Origin: Paraniabella defluvii
GTDB lineage: Bacteria; Bacteroidota; Bacteroidia; Chitinophagales; Chitinophagaceae
Length of the DNA: 64,000 nucleotides
Assembly (NCBI GenBank): GCA_019316985.1
Contig: CP079215.1
Coordinates: 2,418,001-2,482,000, forward strand
Direction of reading: 5' to 3'
Shown: in pieces, positions 9,820 through 19,858 of the stretch
How the letters are laid out: each line of letters opens with the position of its first letter
Position numbering within the stretch: the stretch's first letter is position 1
Position numbers and translations under genes: made by a program
The notes under the pieces: generated by a model
What the model saw: the letters and a program-made list of their open reading frames with translations, nothing else
The model's database searches: none
Told to the model about the DNA's origin: nothing

Positions 9820-10898
9820 ATGGATAAAGCATTGATCACAAAAATAGAACTGCACAAACTATCTGTTCCTTTAAAAGAGCCTTTTATCATTTCACTAGGT
9901 CCCATTTACAGCGCCGATAATGTAGTAGTGGTGGTTCATACCGAAGCAGGTATTGCAGGTTGGGAGAATGTAGCCCGTTTATGAGTATTAACGGGGAGAG
10001 CGCGGATACTGCACTTGTTGTAGCAAAATATTTTGAGAAGATATGGATGGGGAAGAATGCCTTGCAAATTGAGGATCGGGTGAATGAACTGGATAGCGTT
10101 ATCTACGGTAACAACAGTATCAAGAGCGCATTTGATATGGCTTTGTATGATATTGCCGCACAGCTGGCAGGGCAGCCTTTATATCAATACCTGGGTGGAT
10201 CAAAAAGCAAAGTAATTGAAACAGATTATACGGTAAGCGTGGGCGATGCAACAAAGATGGCTGCTGATGCGTTAAAAATTAAGGAAGCCGGTTTCCCGGT
10301 TATCAAAGTGAAAATAGGCAAGGGGGCGCCGATGATGTAGAGCGGATCGGGCTATACGGGAAGCAGTGGGATACGAAATACCTTTAAGGGTAGACGCCAA
10401 CCAGGGATGGGGATTCGAGGAAGCCATTACTACATTAAAAGCACTGGAGCCTTTTAATATTCAGCACTGTGAAGAGCCGCTACCCCGCTGGGCTTTTATG
10501 CAGTTGCCTGAAATACGCAGGCAAAGTCCTGTTCGCATTATGAGCGATGAAACCTGTTGTGATCATAATGATGTGCAAAGGCTGATCGACTTAAAGGCAT
10601 GTGACCTGATCAATATTAAACTGGGCAAAAGCGGGGCATTTTTAAAGCATTAAAGATGATCAGGCTGGCCGAAGCTCATCATATTAAGATCCAGATCGGG
10701 GCCTTCCTGGAGTCAAGAATCGCTATGACTGCTTTTGCACACCTGGCTTTATCGAGCGACCAGATCATTTATTTTGATTTTGATACAGCACTGATGTTTA
10801 GCGAGGACCCCGTTGAAGGCGGTATGATATATAAAGCAAACGGGGTGATTCGAGGTGCCGGAAGAGCCTGGTATCGGGGCGCGGTTAAAAACAAATGA
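9820..10898 (+). CDS. Dipeptide epimerase (L-Ala-D/L-Glu epimerase type, enolase superfamily)
   Basis: Member of the muconate-lactonizing/mandelate racemase group that epimerises dipeptides, classically L-Ala-D-Glu from murein. Seen: the capping-domain N-terminus, KVKIGKG with the catalytic lysine, RVDANQGW and CEEPLP metal-ligand motifs, SDET with the third ligand, and INIKLGKSGG with the second catalytic lysine, then GAFLESRIAM. Repaired length about 359 residues is normal. Frameshifts fall at TGGG near 9961, in the G run near 10325 and at GGGG near 10635, each consistent with a missing or extra G. It follows the dipeptide-releasing S46 peptidase on the same strand, which suggests a peptide-recycling role; this is inference. 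Confidence 0.9.
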
Positions 10899-10927
10899 GA
10901 ATGCGCCAGCCTTTTTAAACTACCCGG

Positions 10928-10935
10928 TAATTTTG
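10928..10935 (+). promoter_or_regulatory. -7 promoter box of the FUSC gene
   Basis: TAATTTTG, an exact TAnnTTTG match, ends 4 bases before the GTG start, so the transcript would have almost no leader. Confidence 0.45.
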
Positions 10936-10939
10936 TGTT

Positions 10940-13141
10940 GTGGATTATATAAAGGAATATAAACAATTTGTAAGCAGCTACTATTTTAATGAAGCCATTC
11001 GTATTACCATTGGTATTACGTTGCCGGCGATCGTGTTCAGCTATTTTGGAAAGCTTGAAATAGGTTTGATACTTTCTTTAGGCGCCATGGCCGTTAGTGC
11101 TTCGGATATACCTGGGCCCATACACCAGCGACGCAATGGTATGCTGGCAACCGTAGCGCTTATTTTTTTATCATCTGTCATAACCGGTTATATCAATCAT
11201 CATCCTCTTTTATTGGGGATAGGGCTCACTATATTTTGCTTTTCCCTGAGTTTTATTGGCGCTTACGGCGCACGCGTTAACTCCATTGGCTTTGCGGGGA
11301 TCCTGATCATGATCTTAACCCTAGATATGCGTGCGGAAGGAGTAGATGTGTTGATACGGGCTCTTCCTGGTAGCAGGAGGTCTTTGGTATACCATGCTCA
11401 GCCTGGCTTTATTTGGTGTAAGACCTTACAAGATCATCCAGCAGGCATTGGGTGATAATATTATTGCCATTGGCGATTATTTTGGCACCCGGGCGCTTTT
11501 TTATGATAAGAACGCTGACTACGATAAGATCTATAAAATGCTGATGGAAGAGCAGCAGCAGATACAGGATAAACAAACCCTGCTGCGCGAAATGCTTTTC
11601 AAAAGCCGCAATATTGTAAAGGAATCCACGGTAACAGGCCGTACGCTGCTCATCATTTTTACAGAGTCTATAGACTTGTTTGAAAAAGCGTCTGCTACCT
11701 TTTACAATTACGAAGCAATGCATAAACGCTTTGATGATAGTGGTATTTTAAGCGACTTTCAGCGAATGATCTACGTAATAGTAGACGAACTGCACCAGAT
11801 AGGGTTGGCAGTACAAAGCGGACGCCCGCCGCGGGCTACCCGGAAATTGAATAATGAGCTGAAGCTATTACAAACCAGGTATGAAGAATTTGCCAACAAG
11901 TACCGGAACCCCGAAACATTCGACTCATTGGTGAATATGCGTAAATTGCTTCAATCCGTTGAAGAAATTACATTGCGTATTTATACCTTACACCATTATA
12001 CCCGCTATGACCGGAAGAAGATAAAGGAGTATAAGCTGTCGGGCAACTATGAGCATTTTGTAACCAAAACCGACCTGGATATTGAAATACTCAAAGAAAA
12101 CTTTTCGCTGAAATCCAATAGTTTCAGGCATGCCATCCGTGTAACACTGGCCTGTATACTGGGGTATGGGGTAGCCAATTTGCTGGAGCTGCAGTACAGC
12201 TACTGGGTATTGCTCACGATCATCGTTATTTTAAAACCTACTTATAGCGTTACCCGCCAAAGGAATTACCAAAGGCTGATCGGTACTTTTGTGGGGGCGG
12301 TGGGAGGATTGGCATTATTGTATCTTATCCCCACGCAGAACGGCAAGTTTGCTGCCATGATCTTTTGATGATCATCACTTATAGCTTTATGCGTACCAAA
12401 TATTTGGTGAGCGTTATTTTCATGACGGCTTTCATTATGATTTTTTACCTGCTCAATAGTCATAACTTTTACGAGATATTCAAAAGCAGGTTAATTGATA
12501 CTACGGTAGGATCGATCATTGCTTTTATCGCTGCTTATGTTTTGGTGCCTTCCTGGGAAAAAACGCAGCTGAATACTTACATCACCAGCGCATTAAAAAC
12601 GTCGAAAAAATATTTTGAAACGGTTGCTGCCACTTTTGCTACCGGGGCATTGAACGACCTGGAGTATAAGCTGAGCAGGAAGGAAGCGTTTATTGAGCAG
12701 GCCAATTTGTCCGGCGGTTTTACCCGTATGATGAACGAACCCAAAAGCAAGCAGGGTGATCTGAAAAAGATCCACCAGATGGTGGTGCTGATCTACACCT
12801 TGAACTCACATATTGTATCGCTGGCCGGGTTTGCGAGGGGCTTTAAAAATAAGTATGGTGACGAAGATTTCCATGCTATTAAAGATGATATTACGGCGGA
12901 GCTTAACGAAGCATTATCGCTGATAGAGCACAAAGAAGTTACCGAAGCACAACATCACGCGCCTATAGAGTTGAAAGAGGAATTGGATGAGCTGGTCTCT
13001 AAAAGAAGGCTCGAATTACAGCAGGGACTTGTAGAAACAGAGACCCGCAAGGTGCTGGTGGAATTTAAACCTGTGGTAGACCAGTTCCTGTTTATCAGCC
13101 GTATTGCAGGCGATATTAAAAAGCTGGCCAAAAGCTTTTAA
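10940..13141 (+). CDS. FUSC/YccS-type inner-membrane protein
   Basis: Large membrane protein of the fusaric-acid-resistance/aromatic-acid-exporter-like superfamily. Two hydrophobic blocks (first about 170 residues, and around residues 400-530) flank soluble helical regions; the second block has SYWVLLTIIVILKPTYS, the family's conserved membrane entry, followed by RQRNYQRLIGTFVG. The start is a GTG giving VDYIKEYKQF. Frameshifts occur near 11370 and at 12365, where ATCTTTTGATG interrupts an otherwise continuous helix; total is about 734 residues, the usual size. Substrate unknown. It ends tail-to-tail with the flavoenzyme gene, overlapping by 4 bases. Confidence 0.85.
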
Positions 13142-14225
13142 AGTTTAAAAGTGAGTAACCCGTGCTGGCTGCCTGTAAAAATATCCCTGAATACCCGGTT
13201 GATATCTGACGAAGGGTGAGTGGCAGCAAGCCCGCAATACGGATAAATAGCTGTTACTGCAGTTCGGCACTGATTCACCAGCTCCCGGCTTTTATCTGCG
13301 ATCCTGGTGGTACTTTTTTTTGGAAGGCTGCCCTTTGGAAATAAGCTCATCACGATGTATGAACCCATTGGTAAAGCAGTTCGGCCAGCTGGTTTATTTT
13401 TTGTTGTGCTGTATGAATACGCTCTGTCGCAATAGTATAAGCTGCGTCACCTATTTTTGATTGTCTTTTTGTAACGATTTCGAGCGCTAGTTCTATAAAG
13501 CGCCTGGTCATACCCAATGTATTAACAGCAATGGTTGATTCAGCCAGCGGCATAAAAGGGTATTGGTAAATGCTGTTCTTTAAACTTGCATAAGCGGGGT
13601 CAATAACAAAGCTTTGTTCGAAAGGTACTTTGAGGTTTTTTACACTGAAGCTGTGCCCGGCAGTAGCGACAAGGCCCATAGTGTCCCAATCTTCATGGAT
13701 GGTGACATCTTTTTATTAAAGAAAATGATCTTACCACGGGGCGGTTGTCTTCGTTTAATAATGGCCGGCCGTCTTCTTCAATAGTACAGTTTGCAGTAAA
13801 GTGAGTGAGATGAGGGGCGCCGGTGGCATAACGCCAGAAGCCGTTCACGTATCCGTCTTTTACTTTGGCAGCGACACCGCCTACGGCGCCACTGCCTCCA
13901 AAGCATACTTTGGGAGAGGAGAAAATAGAAGCCGCTTTATTGCTGTGTATGTAGCCCGCAAAAGATTCGCACCTGCGCACAGAGTTATCGTCCACCCAAG
14001 ACTGCCATCAATATACGCCAGCTGCTCTTCATACCTTAAGGCCTCGGGCAGATCGAGCTCCAGCCCGCCATAAACCTTGGGTAGAAAAAGCTTAAACCAC
14101 TTTTCTTCGTAGGCGATCTTTAAAAGAGCATTAGGTAATGACCCTTTCTTTTCAGCGTCTTTGCATAATTTCCTCAGGTGATTTATCCGTTCTTTATTCA
14201 AAGCTAAAAGCTGTTTTTTGCTCAT
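13138..14225 (-). CDS. Acyl-CoA dehydrogenase-like flavoprotein
   Basis: About 360 residues after repair of three frameshifts (near 13985, 13685 and 13360). The N-terminal helical part (FLPKVYGGLELDLPEALRYEEQLAYIDGSLGW) is the standard acyl-CoA dehydrogenase N-domain. The middle part (KVCFGGSG, GYVNGFWRYATGAPH) is the flavin-binding beta domain, and the C-terminal part is a helical bundle. The family also contains class D flavin monooxygenases, so the reaction is open. Its ATG lies inside the 3' end of pnuT (32-bp overlap in another frame), so the two are likely co-transcribed under the TPP riboswitch, which is unusual company for this family. Confidence 0.75.
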
Positions 14226-14824
14226 TCTTTTTAATCGTTTTATTCCAGTCGATATAACCTAATACCGCAATAATGAAAAGGAAAAGGGTTAAAAGGGCAT
14301 AGAGGGGCAACCCTTTATAAAATAGCAGCGGAATGGCAAATGCATTACTGATGTTTAGCAGGATCCAGTTCTCAATTTTTCTTTTGGCCAGCAGCCACAT
14401 ACCTGCCCATGCTGTAGCGCTCACCCAGGAATCAAATACAGGTACTGTTGAATCGGTAAATCTTGTTAATACGGTATATAAGATCGCAAAGGCGCCTATA
14501 ACAATGCCCATTGTTTTAAACCACTCGACTTTTGTAGCGCGGGTAACCGGAGGCGCTTCATGGCCTTTCCTTCTTTGCCACCACCACCAGCCATAAATGC
14601 TCATGATAAGGTAATACATGTTGAGGGCGCTTTCCGCATATAGGCCCGAATGAAAAAAGATATAGGTAGAGATAATAACAGAGACAATGCCACAGGGGTA
14701 TAGCCATATCTTATTAGCCCTTGCCAATAGTACTTCAGCTACACCAAAACTTACCCCAGCCATTCCAGCACCGGTACGGCTTTGAGCTGTTGTAAAAAAG
14801 ATGAAACCATTCACTCCCGTTCAT
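14194..14824 (-). CDS. pnuT: PnuC-family transporter, thiamine type (PnuT)
   Basis: Membrane protein of about 210 residues with PnuC hallmarks: VLLARANKIWLYPCGI, YYLIMSIYGWWWWQRR, WVSATAWAGMWLLAKRKIENW. The family transports nicotinamide riboside or vitamins by facilitated diffusion; the TPP riboswitch just upstream argues for thiamine, the PnuT subgroup. The longest open frame starts at a GTG near 14810 and gives an atypical N-terminus. Two one-base repairs (in the T run near 14797 and at GGGG near 14755) yield xEWFHLFLQQLKAVPVLEW joined to LGVSFGVAEV from ATG 14824, which fits the family, so I place the start there. The 3' end overlaps the flavoenzyme gene. Confidence 0.85.
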
Positions 14825-14874
14825 AACAATACATATTAAAACCCACGGAAGTATAATAGAAACGGTACCATCTG

Positions 14875-14945
14875 TTCCCTACGCCGGCATTACCCGGATC
14901 AGGTTATTGGGTATGATCTCAGCCCGTAATATTAAGGCACCCCAT
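14875..14945 (-). promoter_or_regulatory. TPP riboswitch (THI element) controlling pnuT
   Basis: On the minus strand, in order, the conserved thi-box segments are present: GGGGTGCC, GGGCTGAGATCATACCC, AACCTGATC and GGGTAATGCCGGCGTAGGGA. The aptamer ends about 50 bases before the pnuT start. I see no clear terminator hairpin with a U run between aptamer and gene, so control may be at translation; that last point is inference. Confidence 0.95.
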
Positions 14946-14953
14946 GAGTACTA

Positions 14954-14961
14954 CAAAGATA
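14954..14961 (-). promoter_or_regulatory. -7 promoter box of the riboswitch-pnuT transcript
   Basis: The minus strand reads TATCTTTG, an exact TAnnTTTG match, about 9 bases before the first riboswitch base. Transcription would therefore begin at or just before the aptamer. Confidence 0.6.
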
Positions 14962-15291
14962 AGTGATAAAGTTTTACTTTGTATTTTTGAGCATTCAGCA
15001 GCAGCGGAAGTTAAATTAATACAGAATTGATATCATTTTTCCATAAAATAATCGATACACTTACTGAAAATAACATTCCTTATATGCTATCAGGAAGTGT
15101 TGCTATGAGTGTATACGTTATTTGAATCTCCAGACATTTAATTTAATCTGATGCAGGATACCCTGAACATATAAAGAGAATACAGCAAAAATATGGCTAC
15201 AAAAGCAACCGGGAGAGCGGTTATATCAGGCATTAAAAAGCAATGAAGAATTATTTATCGCCTGGAAAAAGCTAAAAAAACTTAAAGAGCG
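14962..15291. other. Intergenic, no supported gene
   Basis: A-T-rich stretch between the pnuT promoter and the DUF2071 stop. Short open stretches occur (for example IKRIQQKYGYKSN on the + strand at about 15170-15205) but none has both a start and a credible length. No terminator seen. Confidence 0.4.
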
Positions 15292-16032
15292 TCAGCAACA
15301 ATCAGCACTCCTTATCCTCAACTTATTTGATGGTACTCCTTTTAATACTTTTATTACTGAGCCTTCAGCCAGCAGAACCGATTGCGGTCGTTTATCATTC
15401 AGGAATCCAAATACAGGTCCATACGACAATTCAAAATCAACATTAATCCTGTAGTCAGTCACCTCGTAGGTTTGCCAGCGCGGATGCTGCACTTCATATT
15501 CACCCGTTTTTAACGATCCTCTTTGCGTATAGCCCCAGTAGTGCTCGGTTATAAATTCGGCTTCGCTGCCGGCTGTGATATCTTCAGGATTGGCGCTCGC
15601 ATGAATAGTCATCTCATGCCATTGCCGCTTTTTCCATCCATAGCTGATTATCTGATTGTCAGTACCGGTTTGCCAGTCATGGCGCATGGGTAACGCTTCG
15701 TAGTTTTCGCCATATACATTATTGGCCACCCAGGCGATCATAGTTTTAGGAACAATCTCCTTAATGAATACAACGCCGCGTTTCCAGCTATTACCGTCTT
15801 TATATCGTACATAAAAACGCAGGTTCACCTCTTCAAAATTTACATGGCCAGGTATTTTCATGCCCAGCAATTGGGTTTGCAGAAACATAAAACCCACCAG
15901 GCTTACATAACAGGTTTGATTCCAGGTATCCAGCTCCGTTTTATAAGGAACAAATGGCTTTAAGATGTTCGGGTCAATCGCATAATTTGCCATGGCCAGT
16001 TTGCGCCATTCGGCTGACAGAAAGGTTGACAT
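15292..16032 (-). CDS. DUF2071 (YqjF-like) protein
   Basis: Intact 246-residue cytoplasmic protein. It matches the DUF2071/YqjF family by its opening (FLSAEWRKLAMANYAIDPNIL, near the typical WRxLxMxNYxVDPxxL), the central SLVGFMF and VNLRFYVRY, and the end GPVFGFLNDKRPQSVLLAEGS. Function unknown; the fold resembles acetoacetate decarboxylase. Convergent genes are absent; uvrB lies upstream in the same direction with about 145 bp between. Confidence 0.85.
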   Translation of the reverse strand: MSTFLSAEWRKLAMANYAIDPNILKPFVPYKTELDTWNQTCYVSLVGFMFLQTQLLGMKIPGHVNFEEVNLRFYVRYKDGNSWKRGVVFIKEIVPKTMIAWVANNVYGENYEALPMRHDWQTGTDNQIISYGWKKRQWHEMTIHASANPEDITAGSEAEFITEHYWGYTQRGSLKTGEYEVQHPRWQTYEVTDYRINVDFELSYGPVFGFLNDKRPQSVLLAEGSVIKVLKGVPSNKLRIRSADCC

Positions 16033-16107
16033 GTGGACTTTTAATTATGATGAGCGTTCAGCATTTTAACAGGCTAAGGTGTGCGTAGTTCAAAAGAATT
16101 TACTCCA

Positions 16108-16146
16108 CTACTTCATTCCTTCCAGCTTCTTCTGTAACCTGAACCC
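16108..16146 (-). repeat. Duplicated copy of the uvrB C-terminal tail
   Basis: On the minus strand this encodes FRLQKKLEGMK and a stop. The true uvrB end at 16179-16220 encodes [11 protein letters not shown] and a stop. The two copies lie about 70 bp apart in the same orientation. Eleven codons match with two amino-acid differences, and the matching DNA stretches are similar. Confidence 0.7.
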
Positions 16147-16178
16147 GCCTGCTGCGCATTCGGGCAGGTATTTCAGTA

Positions 16179-18213
16179 TTACTTCATTGCCTCTAACTCT
16201 TTTTGTAACCTGAACATCTCGTCTCGTAATTTGGCAGCTTCCATAAAATCAAGGTCGCGCGCCGCTTTTTCCATATCTTTTTGGTTTTGGCAATGGCTTT
16301 TTCCATTTGTGGAATGGTTTTATACACTACTTCCTCTTCCGCAGCAGCCACCGTTACCAGGTCTTCATCAAAACCAATGGCCAAAGGCTCTTTCTCGTCA
16401 AACCCTTTAATGTCTAAAACGCTGGTTTGTTTGAATACATCTTCCTTCGACTTAACCACTGTACGCGGTGTGATGTTATGCTCAATATTGTAGGCAATCT
16501 GCTTCTCCCGGCGGCGATTGGTTTCATCGATAGTACGTTGCATACTGCCCGTCATGGTGTCCGCATAAAAAATTACTAACCCATCTACGTTTCGCGCTGC
16601 ACGTCCCGCTGTTTGCGTTAATGATTTCTCATTACGTAAAAAACCTTCTTTATCGGCATCCAAAATAGCCACCAAACTCACTTCGGGTAAATCCAGCCCC
16701 TCTCTAAAAGGTTGACGCCCACCAATACATCAATCTCTCCCAACCTCAGCTGGCGCAGTATTTCAACGCGCTCTAAGGTATCTACCTCGCTGTGGATGTA
16801 TTTTGATTTGATATTGATCCGATGTAAATATTTGTCCATCTCCTCTGCCATTCGCTTGGTTAAGGTAGTTACCAGCACCCGGTCTCCTTTTGTAACGCGC
16901 TTGTCAATTTCATCCAGCAAGTCGTCGATCTGGTTAATGCTCGGGCGAACCTCAATGGGTGGGTCGAGCAGGCCTGTAGGCCGAACCACCTGCTCTGCAA
17001 TCACACCACCGGTTTTTTCCAGCTCATAAGTATCAGGCGTTGCAGATACATAAATTACCTGGTTTTGCAGGCTTTCAAATTCGTGGAAATTCAGTGGGCG
17101 GTTATCCAATGCAGAAGGAATCCGGAATCCGTAATCAACCAGTATCAGTTTCCGGCTGCGGTCACCGCCATACATACCGCTGATCTGTGGCATGGTCTGG
17201 TGGCTTTCATCTACGATCATCAGGTAATCTTTCGGGAAGTAGTCTAACAGGCAGAAGGGACGTGTGCCCGGTTGCCTACGGTCAAAAAAGCGGGAGTAAT
17301 TCTCAATGCCATTACAATAGCCCAATTCTTTGATCATTTCAATATCATATTCCACCCGCTCTTTGATACGTTGCGCCTCTATCAGCTTGCCTACACTGGT
17401 AAAATATTCTACCTGTGCCGTCATCTCATCCTGGATCTCGTAGATTACCTGCTGGATCATATCCTTGGGCGCTACATAAAGGTTGGCAGGGAATATAGCG
17501 GCATTATCTATAGTTGCTATGCGTTTATTGGTGGCGACTTCTATTGTTTCGATTTCCTCGATCTCGTCTCCGAAAAATGTGACTCTATAACCGTGATCAA
17601 CATAAGGAAGATTAATATCCACTGTATCGCCTTTCACCCTGAATGTGCCGCGGTTGAACTCAATGGTGGTACGCGTATACAGGAATTCACCAGTGCGTGC
17701 AGGAATGCCTGCCTCGATATGGTCTGCCCCGTTGAATGCGGATGATGCTGTTCTCGTAGTCGGATGGATTACCAGCTCCGTAAATACAACTTACTGAGGC
17801 AACCACTATAATATCCCGCCGGCCGCTCAGCAGGCTTGTAATTGTACGCAAACGGAGCTTATCCAGTTCTTCATTGATTGCCAGGTCCTTTTCTATATAG
17901 GTATCGCTTACGGGTAAATAAGCTTCGGGCTGGTAGTAGTCGTAGTAAGATACAAAGTATTCAACCGCGTTTTCGGGAAAAACTGGCGGAATTCACCATA
18001 CAGCTGCGCCACAAGTGTTTTATTGTGGGTGATGATTAATGTGGGGCGCTGCGTATTTTGTATCACATTAGCCATTGTATAGGTTTTCCCGCTTCCGGTT
18101 ACGCCCAGCAGGGTTTGGTACTTCTCCCCATCCAGTACTCCCTGGGTAAGTTGCGCAATGGCAGATGGCTGGTCGCCAGCCGGCTGAAAAGGTGTATGTA
18201 ATTTAAATGGCAC
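16179..18213 (-). CDS. uvrB: Excinuclease ABC subunit B
   Basis: DNA-damage-loading helicase of nucleotide excision repair. Seen: [14 protein letters not shown], Walker [11 protein letters not shown], the beta-hairpin region [65 protein letters not shown], the QTAGRAARN motif VI, and a C-terminal UVR motif ([25 protein letters not shown] across two frames). The start is a GTG at 18213 giving [11 protein letters not shown]; the open frame upstream is not family-like. Breaks occur near 17985, between 17640 and 17750, near 16680 and near 16265. About 678 residues after repair, the normal length. Confidence 0.95.
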
Positions 18214-18462
18214 GGAAATAAAATTGTAATTAAATAACAAATTAAGGGAAAATAAGGTTTGGAACGGTCCAGACTGTTTTTGCTCTGCTGCCGGGAGTAT
18301 GCATCTCCTGTAGCTTAAAGGTTGCATTGTTAAGATTTCTTTAAGAAGAAAATGACAATCATATGATTATGTATGAAATTTTTAATACGGTTCTAATACC
18401 AGGCTCTGTTTTTCTAATTGAATTCTAATTTGAGTTTTATATCGTTCTAATACCGCCGCAAT
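18214..18462. other. Divergent intergenic region between uvrB and the lipocalin-like gene
   Basis: A-T-rich, no gene supported. A loosely repeated TTCTAATxx word (TTCTAATAC at two places, TTCTAATTT once) lies at about 18390-18452, upstream of the rightward promoter, and may be a regulator site; this is only a visual impression. Confidence 0.3.
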
Positions 18463-18470
18463 AGTTTTGT
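18463..18470 (+). promoter_or_regulatory. -7 promoter box of the lipocalin-like gene
   Basis: TAGTTTTG matches TAnnTTTG 55 bases before the start codon, leaving a leader of roughly 48 bases. Confidence 0.45.
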
Positions 18471-18510
18471 TCCCGTGGAATCACTATAAAGTGTGTTTGC
18501 TTTTTAATAA

Positions 18511-18522
18511 AAGGAGGGGAGG
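18511..18522 (+). promoter_or_regulatory. Strong Shine-Dalgarno sequence
   Basis: AAGGAGGGGAGG directly precedes ATG 18526 with 3 A's between. A purine box this strong is unusual here; nearly all other starts in the window have none. Confidence 0.7.
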
Positions 18523-18525
18523 AAA

Positions 18526-18984
18526 ATGAAAAAAACGTTTATTATAATTACCGTTGTTTTTGCAGTGTTGGCCTGTTTGTCATTTACAGTTAAGGCATAT
18601 CATGATCCCGAAACTGTTATTCTCGGAACCTGGAAAGAAGTTCATTGGGAGTATGAGCGGGTATACCATAGTGCGCATATAGGGAGGGCTGCCACGTCTG
18701 CTCCTCGTGAAGTAAAGGAAATGTCCGCTACAGATCTGGGTATTATTAACGCGGAACGCTGGGTGTTTAACCCGGATGGAAGCCTTATTTTAAGCAGCAA
18801 TAATGTAAAAAAGCAGGCAAACTGGAAAATCAAAGGCCGCGGCAATATTTTGATGATCACCTATGACAATAACCGGGTGGAGCGATATAATATAGCCACG
18901 CTTACCAAGGGTAATCTGGAATTAAACTTCGATACGGATGCAAAGATTCGTGGTATCGCAAAAGTTAGTTGTATAAAAATCTAA
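18526..18984 (+). CDS. Small secreted lipocalin-like protein
   Basis: Intact 152-residue protein with a signal peptide (MKKTFIIITVVFAVLACLSF). The mature part has the short beta-strand pattern of Bacteroidota lipocalin-like proteins: ILGTWKEVHWEY near the start, then WVFNPDGSLILSSN, ANWKIKGRGNILMITYDN and LELNFDT. A lipoprotein cysteine is possible at VLAC. Function unknown. It lies 10 bp before a DUF1275 gene in the same direction, so the two probably share a transcript. Family call is moderate and rests on the strand pattern. Confidence 0.65.
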   Translation: MKKTFIIITVVFAVLACLSFTVKAYHDPETVILGTWKEVHWEYERVYHSAHIGRAATSAPREVKEMSATDLGIINAERWVFNPDGSLILSSNNVKKQANWKIKGRGNILMITYDNNRVERYNIATLTKGNLELNFDTDAKIRGIAKVSCIKI

Positions 18985-18994
18985 AGAAAAACTT

Positions 18995-19765
18995 ATGTTA
19001 CGTAAATATAGTAATAGCAGAACATTAGGGGATAACGTAAGGCTGGGCATACTTACTGCTTTAGTGGCAGGCATGGTTAATGTGGCTTCACTATTATTAT
19101 TCCTGTCATTCTCCTCCAATGTTACAGGTTATTTTGCCATTTTAGCTTCTGAGCTGGTGAACGGTAATATTTACCAGATCGCATTGGTGGGGTCATGGAT
19201 ATTCCTTTTCTTCTTTGGCAGCTTTGTATCTAATTTCCTGGTAATTAACCTGTCTGAAAAAAATAAGTACCTGGCGCATGCGCTTCCCTGTTGCTGGAAT
19301 TGGCCTGTATTTTAGCGGTAGGTGTTTATGGAACGTATGGATACAAGGGTTCATTACAGGAGTCGGAGCTGATGCTGTCACTATTGTTATTTGCCATGGG
19401 TTTACAGAACGGACTTACGGCGAGTATTTCCAACTTTGCGGTAAAAACAACCCACCTTACGGGAGCTACTACCGATCTGGGGTGCTGGCATCCATGTTCA
19501 CCAGTAAAAAATTCAGGAATAAAAGGGAGTTAAGAGATAAAGCCGCCCTGATATTCTCCATTTTTATATCATATGTAGTGGGTGGTGTTTTGTTTGCTCT
19601 TTTTATAAAACACTTCAGTTTAAAATGTTCTTTATCATCAGTGCATTTTTACTGGTAGTGATATTGTATGATTCTTATAAAATATGGATACTGAAGTTAA
19701 AGCGTTTTCGTATTAACCGAAGACATAAAAATGATTTAGTGCCCTCCTATACGGAGCGGCGATAA
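18995..19765 (+). CDS. DUF1275 (YoaK-like) membrane protein
   Basis: About 256 residues after repair, with six or so hydrophobic segments: GILTALVAGMVNVASLLLF, VGSWIFLFFFGSFVSNFL, CILAVGVYGTYG, LLLFAMGLQNGL and IFSIFISYVVGGVLFALF. AMGLQNGLTASISNFAVKTTHLTG is the family signature (usual QNA, here QNGL; TTHxTG present). Frameshifts near 19290, 19480 and 19620. The C-terminus is taken from a third frame ending in LVPSYTERR. The upper residues SSNVTGYFA correspond to the usual NxTG motif of the first half. Function unknown. Confidence 0.85.
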
Positions 19766-19808
19766 ACAGGTATAGATCACAGATGATGATTGGTTATACC
19801 ACAAGCAA

Positions 19809-19840
19809 AAAAGCTACGGTCAGCAACCGTAGCTTTTTGT
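19809..19840. terminator. Bidirectional terminator between DUF1275 and SusD genes
   Basis: A 12-bp stem (19809-19820 with 19826-19837) on a 5-base loop, A-rich on the left and T-rich on the right, between two convergent genes. Confidence 0.9.
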
Positions 19841-19858
19841 TGTAAGAGGGAGGAGATG

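Noticed and set aside
11409..11723. 104-codon minus-strand reading frame inside the FUSC gene
   Set aside because: Antisense shadow of a well-supported gene with no start context or family features.
14194..14824. Nicotinamide riboside transporter PnuC
   Set aside because: The TPP riboswitch directly upstream supports the thiamine type PnuT; the protein family alone cannot decide.
18214..18327. N-terminal extension of UvrB upstream of 18213
   Set aside because: The extension is not UvrB-like, and the family N-terminus begins at the GTG at 18213.
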